Source: Flavobacteriales bacterium
GTDB taxonomy: Bacteria; Bacteroidota; Bacteroidia; Flavobacteriales_D; UBA2798
Direction of reading: 5' to 3'
Length of the DNA: 64,000 nt
Assembly (NCBI GenBank): GCA_019694795.1
Contig: JAIBBF010000005.1
Span: forward strand, 1 to 64,000
A program made the translations under genes and the position numbers. Numbering within the stretch: the first letter of the stretch is position 1; each line of letters opens with the position of its first letter. This document shows, one piece after another, positions 59,601 to 64,000 of the stretch. The notes under the pieces are model-generated. The model made no database searches. It worked only from the letters and a program-made list of their open reading frames with translations, and was not told the origin of the DNA.

Positions 59601-62600
59601 AATTGTAAGTTCCTGCCGCTAATCCTGTAAAGGATAAACCAGCCTGGAAAGTCGTACCTCCATTAATTGAATATTGATATGGAGCAGTTCCTCCACTTGG
59701 CGCATTGAACGTGATGCTTCCGTTGCTTCCGCCAAAACAAGATACGTTGGTGGTAGCTTGTGTATAAACGATAGCTGGAGGTGCAGTAACGTTGAACGTA
59801 ACTACATACACACAAAATCCCTGGTCGGTCATTGCAATCGCATGTGATCCGTCGCAAAGTCCGGAGAAATCTCCCGATCCCAATTGTGTTTGTGATCCAT
59901 TATCGAGGTCGTAAGAAATGGACCCGAATCCACCGGTTGCTATGGTAGAAACCGTTCCGTCGCAAGCGCCCGGACAAGTAGCATCGGTTACAAAGTTCAA
60001 TACACCATTCATCTGAATATCGTTTACCCCAACGAAGTAGGTTTCCTGACATCCATGCGCATCGGTAACTAAAATTTCATAAGCACCTGCAGTGAGGTTT
60101 TGGAATAATCCGTTTGGATCGGAAAATCCTGCGGTAACGTTATTGTAAGTATAAGGTGCAAATCCGCCTGAAGCTACAACCTGGAAGTTACCATCATTAA
60201 ATCCACAGTTCGAAGGATCCGTGAAAACAGTATCTACAGTGTAACCGGGAGGATTAGCTAAAGTTAAAGTTGCGGTTTGCTGACAACCATGCGCATCCTG
60301 AATAAGCATGTTGTGAACTCCTGCACAAAGATTGGTAAATGATGTGCTGGTTTGAAGTGCACCACCATCAATAGAAAACTGATAAGTTGGAGTACCACCG
60401 GTGCTGGTTGCAACAACAACCTGACCATTGCAAATTCCATTACAAATCGGATTGGTTGGTGTATAAGTAGCAGCAAGAACGGCAGGTTGAGTAATACCTA
60501 CGTTGGAGTTTACCTGACAACCATTCGCATCTTTCACAACGACGTTGATGGTTCCTGCACAAAGATTGGTAAGCACATTGCTCGCCTGGAATGTTGCACC
60601 GGCATTTCCTGAATATTGATAAGGAGGCGTTGCATTGGAAGCAGTTACGGTAATCTGACCATTACAATCGCCATTACATAATGCAGCAGTTGCTACCGTT
60701 GAAATGGTAAGCTGAGTTGGTTGTGTAATGGTGAATGTTACACTCGAAGTACAGTTGTTTACATCTGTTACTACTACTGTATAGTTTCCTGCAGTTAAAC
60801 CGGAAAATGAATTCGAAGCTTGTGGAGGAGGGTTAGGACCAACAGCTGGATTTAAATCATAGGTATAAGGACCAGTTCCTCCGGAAATTCCAATCAGTGC
60901 TGCGCCATTAACACCTCCAGCACATGAAACGTTGGTTTGTGATGTTACCGTAGCAGTAGGTTGTGCTAAAGCATTAATGGTAATGGTAATTGGTGTTGAA
61001 ATGGTACAACCATTGGCATCTTTTACAACCACGGTATAACTTCCAGGTAACAGGTTAGGGAAGGTTCCGCTAGATTGAAATGCTCCACCATTAATTGAAT
61101 AGGTATAAGGAGCAGTACCACCTGAACCTGTAACGGTAACGCTACCATTGGCAAATCCACAGGAAGCAGCAACGGTTGAAGTAACTGTACCCGCAACAGC
61201 AGTAGGTTGGGTAATGGTAGAAGTTAAAGTAATCTGACATCCATTCGCATCTTTAACGATGATGGTGTAGGTTCCTGCAGTTAGACCGGTAAATGTATTT
61301 CCGGTTTGGAATGCACCACCATTTAAACTGTATTGTAAAGGAGCTGTACCACCAGCACCATTTACTACAATTTGTCCGTTATTTCCACCATTACAAGAAA
61401 CGGCAGTTGGGGTTGCAGTTGCGGTAACGGCTGTAGGTTGTGTAACAGAAACAGTAGATGTTGCGGTACAACCACCGGTTGCGGTAACTGTAACCGTATA
61501 AGTTCCTGCGCAAAGACCGGAAGCTGTTTGAGAGGTTTGTCCACCGGGTGACCATAAATACGTGTAGGGTGGATTTCCACCTGTTGGATTTGCAGTTGCA
61601 GATCCGGTACATGCACCATTACATGTAACGGCCACAGCAGATGATGTTGTTGATAATGCAGATGGACCGGTTACGGTAACTGATGCCGTAGCTGTACATC
61701 CGTTAGCACCGGTTGCAGTAACGGTATATGTGCCCGGACAAACATTCGTCGGTGCGCCTCCACTTAATCCGCCTGACCATGCAAAGGAATAAGGAGTAAC
61801 ACCACCTGTAGTATTTAAATTAATAGATCCGTTACATCCACAAGTTGCATTAACTACTGTGGGATTTAAAACCGGAGCAGCTCCTGTTGAGGTTACGGTA
61901 ATAGTTTGAGTAGTATTCGGTGTACAGGAAAGTGGATCCGTAACGGTTACCGTATAGGTACCTGGAGCCAGATTAGAAATAGAGGAGGTGGTTTGTCCAC
62001 CGGGTGACCACAAATAGGAAAAAGGACCTTGTCCACCCGAAGTTGTAACACCTGCTGCACCATTGCTTTGTCCGCAGGTAGCAGGCGTCATACTTGGTGT
62101 TAAAGTAAGTGGAGGAATTACACAAGAGAAACTCTGATATCCCAAAAATAAACCGGAGTCATAATTCTGGTCACCGGCATCGGCAATGATAATTTTGATA
62201 TGGTAAGTTTGACAAGGAGTTACGTTAATGCTTGCGGTTAATCCGTCAGTATAACCATCATATTGCATCACACCTGTTGTATTGGTGTTATAGTAGGCTG
62301 CATTAACTCCACCATTTACGTTATCGATACTTACTAATTGTCCGTTTGGAAGTCGCGCAAAGTTGTAATTGGTATAGTTTCCACCCAATGGATTCGGCCC
62401 GGTAATAAACATGCCGAAACCATCATTATACGAAGAAGAAACGAACTCTGGATATTCTTCTGATCCGAATACAAATGCAACATTAAACTGAGCACAGGTT
62501 GGAACCATATCAAATTCGAGGATACAGTTGTCGAACGATGGTGCCGGGCTACCTGCACCAGGTTGAGTGGTTAATTGCGGATCCGAAAAATCGAAACCGG

Positions 62601-62934
62601 CAACTGATGCTCCTGCAGAACCAGAATTGTTTGGTCCATCCGCTGCTGCTGCAGATCCTGTAGTTAAAAGGATACCACCATTGGTCATACCCACACCACC
62701 TGCGCCAAGGTTTCCTGACCAGGTTCCGTAGGCCGTTCCACCACAGTTAATGACTACGTTAGAAACTGTAATACCAGCTCCCACCAGGTTACTGATGATG
62801 GTATTGGCCGATCCGCCGGGGGTAACTGTAATTTGGGCTTGCGATGTAGGTGCCAATAAAATACCTGCGCTGAGGAATAAAGCAAATTTCATCGCGGAAA
62901 TTTGCAAGGCACGAGAGAGAAGTCCTTTGACCAT
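56641..62934 (-). CDS. Giant SprB-repeat adhesin with type B T9SS sorting domain
   Basis: A 2097-residue secreted protein. After the signal peptide (ending TSQAQ) comes a choice-of-anchor-L domain (about 35-275, VFGSEEYPEF). About 18 to 20 SprB-type repeats of 70-90 residues follow (about 280-1800), each with a 'YQYS.NGG..FQ' half and a 'GTYTVVVKDANGC' end. Two PKD-like domains (about 1830-1990) precede the sorting domain (about 2010-2097: YVPNAFTPDGDGINDIF, FDRWGELIHEG, GTYKGKMSKQDVYVWKI). SprB is the gliding adhesin; this protein may serve attachment or motility. Met at 62892 is an alternative start. No PorP/SprF gene is adjacent. Confidence 0.92.
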   Translation of the reverse strand: MVKGLLSRALQISAMKFALFLSAGILLAPTSQAQITVTPGGSANTIISNLVGAGITVSNVVINCGGTAYGTWSGNLGAGGVGMTNGGILLTTGSAAAADGPNNSGSAGASVAGFDFSDPQLTTQPGAGSPAPSFDNCILEFDMVPTCAQFNVAFVFGSEEYPEFVSSSYNDGFGMFITGPNPLGGNYTNYNFARLPNGQLVSIDNVNGGVNAAYYNTNTTGVMQYDGYTDGLTASINVTPCQTYHIKIIIADAGDQNYDSGLFLGYQSFSCVIPPLTLTPSMTPATCGQSNGAAGVTTSGGQGPFSYLWSPGGQTTSSISNLAPGTYTVTVTDPLSCTPNTTQTITVTSTGAAPVLNPTVVNATCGCNGSINLNTTGGVTPYSFAWSGGLSGGAPTNVCPGTYTVTATGANGCTATASVTVTGPSALSTTSSAVAVTCNGACTGSATANPTGGNPPYTYLWSPGGQTSQTASGLCAGTYTVTVTATGGCTATSTVSVTQPTAVTATATPTAVSCNGGNNGQIVVNGAGGTAPLQYSLNGGAFQTGNTFTGLTAGTYTIIVKDANGCQITLTSTITQPTAVAGTVTSTVAASCGFANGSVTVTGSGGTAPYTYSINGGAFQSSGTFPNLLPGSYTVVVKDANGCTISTPITITINALAQPTATVTSQTNVSCAGGVNGAALIGISGGTGPYTYDLNPAVGPNPPPQASNSFSGLTAGNYTVVVTDVNNCTSSVTFTITQPTQLTISTVATAALCNGDCNGQITVTASNATPPYQYSGNAGATFQASNVLTNLCAGTINVVVKDANGCQVNSNVGITQPAVLAATYTPTNPICNGICNGQVVVATSTGGTPTYQFSIDGGALQTSTSFTNLCAGVHNMLIQDAHGCQQTATLTLANPPGYTVDTVFTDPSNCGFNDGNFQVVASGGFAPYTYNNVTAGFSDPNGLFQNLTAGAYEILVTDAHGCQETYFVGVNDIQMNGVLNFVTDATCPGACDGTVSTIATGGFGSISYDLDNGSQTQLGSGDFSGLCDGSHAIAMTDQGFCVYVVTFNVTAPPAIVYTQATTNVSCFGGSNGSITFNAPSGGTAPYQYSINGGTTFQAGLSFTGLAAGTYNLVVKDANGCLQTATATITQPTQIVVSENHTNLTCNGNNSGTLSIGAVGGIAPYQYSNNNCATSQAFSSFFGLAAATYTVCVTDANGCTMTNTAIITEPAAITATLTPDDPNCFNGTDGSIVVNANGGTPAFQYSSDNGLTFQTSSTFTGLGQGNYSVVIKDVNGCNLMIPQALSQPTQVTFTATPTSSTCGGANGSISITANGGTGAYQYSDNNGTSFQASNTFNSLTANTYNIVVEDANNCPATGTVTVTDLGSPDLTGVIGTNPLCNGSTDGQAEILVSGGTAPLQFSVDGGAAQASNIITGLGAGAHTATVTDANGCTDNFNFTLTDPAVLTMSSNVTNLLCNNDFTGSFTIVAAGGTAPYQYSFDGGATFTASPSNNFIAAGTYNLEVQDNNGCSVTGTAIVSEPTPLVFQSFATVNASCFDVCDGQIQAFPAGGTVSGLYHFIWSNGIAGPSQATATGVCDGTYSVTISDDNGCSIDTTFTITEPVQVIITSTVVTDVTCNAACDGTITVTSPAATSFSTDNGATFQASGSFTNVCAGTYFIQAADANGCFADTTITVQEPAVLDIMTPQGGTSCNGGEFNLIALGMGGTPPYSYTWTGTASTSSSVYVTQTTQTTYDVFATDANGCVSPTTSAVVDVYPLYTLTVSPDTLICPGSSVTLGAQGSQGLPGYFYVWSSGDSTQTTTVTPTVPTTYDVMSFDVCNDTLYMSVNVGFYTPASVNFVATPAAGCAPFTTTLVNTTPVGQIGGNCLWDLGALGTSNNCASVTQTFNTPGCYDVTLQITSPDGCISDTTIVDAVCVYDIPVADFSYAPLQPTVLSPSVNFTDQSSGASTFLWTFDTLGTSTDQNPSFTFPGGFPGVYEVCQVAISQFGCTDTACQFVTIYDELLIYVPNAFTPDGDGINDIFLPIINGVDPDPNKYDFYIFDRWGELIHEGHTPTVGWNGTYKGKMSKQDVYVWKIKLVDQLTGQQKTYYGHVSLLK

Positions 62935-63215
62935 GCTTCTTTTTTGGGTTCGTTTGGGGATTTCAAAAGGAGTTTAATCCGCTTGAAATTAAGGCGCAAA
63001 ATACTAAAGCTTTTGCATAGATAAGATGAGGTAAAGTACTTAAGGTTGCCTGAATTAGAATAAAAAATCAGATAATCTCAGATTCCTAAATCTATTTAGT
63101 TGACACTGGAATATTGCGTCTGATTTTTAAGTGGTTGGGTAGATGCAATGACTTACCTTGTTTAGCCTTTTTTTCAAAAATCAGGAATTAATCTACTAAA
63201 TAACTGTGCTTTATT

Positions 63216-63223
63216 TAGATTTG
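63216..63223 (+). promoter_or_regulatory. -7 promoter box of the GNAT-like gene (TAGATTTG)
   Basis: An exact TAnnTTTG match; the ATG at 63230 follows after 6 bases, so the transcript would be nearly leaderless. An upstream in-frame GTG at 63206 precedes the box and is therefore unlikely. Confidence 0.5.
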
Positions 63224-63229
63224 AAGGCA

Positions 63230-63826
63230 ATGAGAAAAGGAAATCGCACAGATTGGGAACGTTTTTCGGAGATTATGAACCGGGCATATGCTACAAATCC
63301 ATCGGTGCTTTGGGTCTTAAAAAATGATTCTGTGTACCCTCGGCGTTTGCGCATCTTAACCCGTTATTGCTTTGAAAAAGGTCTGGCTAACGATGGAATT
63401 TGGTTTACCGAAGATTTTGCAGGGGTAAGTGTGGTGTTTGAATTGCAACATGAAAAACAATCCTGGAGATCGCTGTATTGGGAAATAGTATTGGCAATGA
63501 AAGGAATTACAATTCCCCGATTAAAAATGGTGATGAAACGCGATGCTCTGATTCGAAAAAAAAGAGATCCCCAAACCGGATTATATTTTTGGATGTATGC
63601 AGCTGATCCCGACAAAATGGATGGTGTTGCAGCACGAAAAATGCGTGATTACTTTTTTCATTGGGCAGATGAAAGCGGACAATTCATTTTAGCAGAAACA
63701 TCGGTGCCCAAAAATGAACGCGTGTACCGTTATTCCGGATTTGAGACTTATGATGAATGGCGCGACGAAAAGAGTGAAATGATCACCTGGATGATGCGTC
63801 GTGCTCCACGGCCAAAGCAAAATTAG
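63230..63826 (+). CDS. GNAT-like acetyltransferase
   Basis: A 198-residue protein resembling the GNAT family. The N-terminus has DWERFSEIMNRAYATNPSV; a central helix FAGVSVVFELQHEKQSW is followed by the basic region LKMVMKRDALIRKKRDP. The last third (YFWMYAADPDKMDGVAARKM and FILAETSVPKNERVYRYSGF) corresponds to the acetyl-CoA-binding and terminal strands (VYRYSGF ~ 'LYeklGF'). The canonical Q/RxxGxG/A pyrophosphate motif is degenerate, so activity is uncertain. The ATG at 63230 lies just downstream of a TAGATTTG box. Its stop overlaps the convergent stress-protein gene by 4 bases. Confidence 0.75.
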   Translation: MRKGNRTDWERFSEIMNRAYATNPSVLWVLKNDSVYPRRLRILTRYCFEKGLANDGIWFTEDFAGVSVVFELQHEKQSWRSLYWEIVLAMKGITIPRLKMVMKRDALIRKKRDPQTGLYFWMYAADPDKMDGVAARKMRDYFFHWADESGQFILAETSVPKNERVYRYSGFETYDEWRDEKSEMITWMMRRAPRPKQN

Positions 63827-64000
63827 AAATAAGCGTTACCGGCTTCTTTGGAATTAATAATTAAACAAGGAACCTTCTGTTCATTGGTAATCATCGATTG
63901 CGCGAAAGTGTCGAACTGCGGCAATAAGCTATCCGAGAAATAGGCAATGGCATACATATCAGCTTTTGCTTTTTTACCGTATTCTAAAATACCCGTAGCG
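63823..64000 (-). CDS. Universal stress protein-like gene, C-terminal part (cut by window edge)
   Basis: On the minus strand, a frame enters from the right edge and ends at TAA (63825-63823), giving about 58 C-terminal residues: ATGILEYGKKAKADMYAIAYF, then SDSLLPQFDTFAQSMIT and KVPCLIINSKEAGNAYF. The 'A..IVMGTHGR' part is replaced by ADMYAIAYF. The trailing VPCLIIN strand resembles universal stress protein A-fold ends, where VPVLVV is typical. The identification is tentative because the N-terminal ATP-binding part is outside the window. Its stop overlaps the GNAT-like gene by 4 bases. Confidence 0.55.
   Translation of the reverse strand, partial: ATGILEYGKKAKADMYAIAYFSDSLLPQFDTFAQSMITNEQKVPCLIINSKEAGNAYF

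Noticed and set aside
56900-62100. CRISPR array, suggested by many regular repeats
   Set aside because: The repeats are 70-90 codon protein domains (SprB type) in one continuous reading frame. They vary in sequence and have no identical short repeats with spacers.
62935-63215. Small gene or RNA in the 290-base gap between the adhesin and the GNAT-like gene
   Set aside because: Frames are short, without recognisable features, and only the promoter box near the right end was found.

Overview
The window is chromosomal DNA from a member of the Bacteroidota, most likely a Flavobacteriales or Cytophagales-type environmental bacterium. The evidence is a PorV-like protein and a C25 (PorU-like) peptidase of the type IX secretion system (T9SS), several secreted proteins with type A or type B T9SS sorting domains, SprB-repeat adhesins, a lack of obvious Shine-Dalgarno sequences, and repeated TAnnTTTG promoter -7 boxes. 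Gene density is high, with many 1 to 8 base overlaps. No prophage, insertion sequence or CRISPR array was seen. Both edges cut genes: an M16 peptidase-like protein on the left and a universal-stress-like protein on the right.

Layout. 1-8.6 kb: an M16 peptidase pair with a nitronate monooxygenase, an outer-membrane DUF6089 protein, a three-gene glycan cassette (glycosyltransferase, WcaF-type acetyltransferase, FkbM methyltransferase), a DUF1573 protein, an S41 protease and an L,D-transpeptidase. 8.6-12.5 kb: sugar epimerase with APS/PAPS reductase, DAHP synthase-chorismate mutase, PurS and phosphatidylserine synthase. 12.6-20.7 kb: PorV-like protein translationally coupled to a 1724-residue C25 peptidase, two small uncharacterised proteins, and PgeF.

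20.8-24.9 kb is the most anomalous stretch. It starts with tRNA-Asp. The 3' end of that tRNA plus its terminator recurs 3,971 bases downstream as a 59-base direct repeat with two mismatches. Between the two copies lie a GIY-YIG protein, two tandem 499-residue T9SS-sorted proteins sharing a perfectly identical 699-base core, and two orphan fragments of T9SS sorting domains. It looks like a small island, possibly decayed, whose genes have undergone gene conversion.

25-42.5 kb: SPFH protein, B12-binding radical SAM protein, a LamG/SprB-repeat secreted protein, an uncharacterised secreted pair, a SpoIIE-type sensor phosphatase beside a large GldL-like membrane protein, DUF58 protein and thioredoxin. 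42.6-48.8 kb: rpsA (ribosomal protein S1), whose leader can fold into two hairpins with fully complementary loops, then pyrR-pyrB, a STAS protein, a small T9SS cargo and RNase Z. 48.8-56.6 kb: the coupled rlmI-MATE-fmt operon, a lipoprotein, a DinB protein and a HlyD/FtsX/ATPase export operon. 56.6-64 kb: a 2097-residue SprB-repeat adhesin with a type B sorting domain, and a GNAT-like protein.

The main theme is cell-surface biology: T9SS export, adhesins, glycans and envelope remodelling, interleaved with housekeeping genes. All calls come from reading the sequence and its translations; no database search was run.
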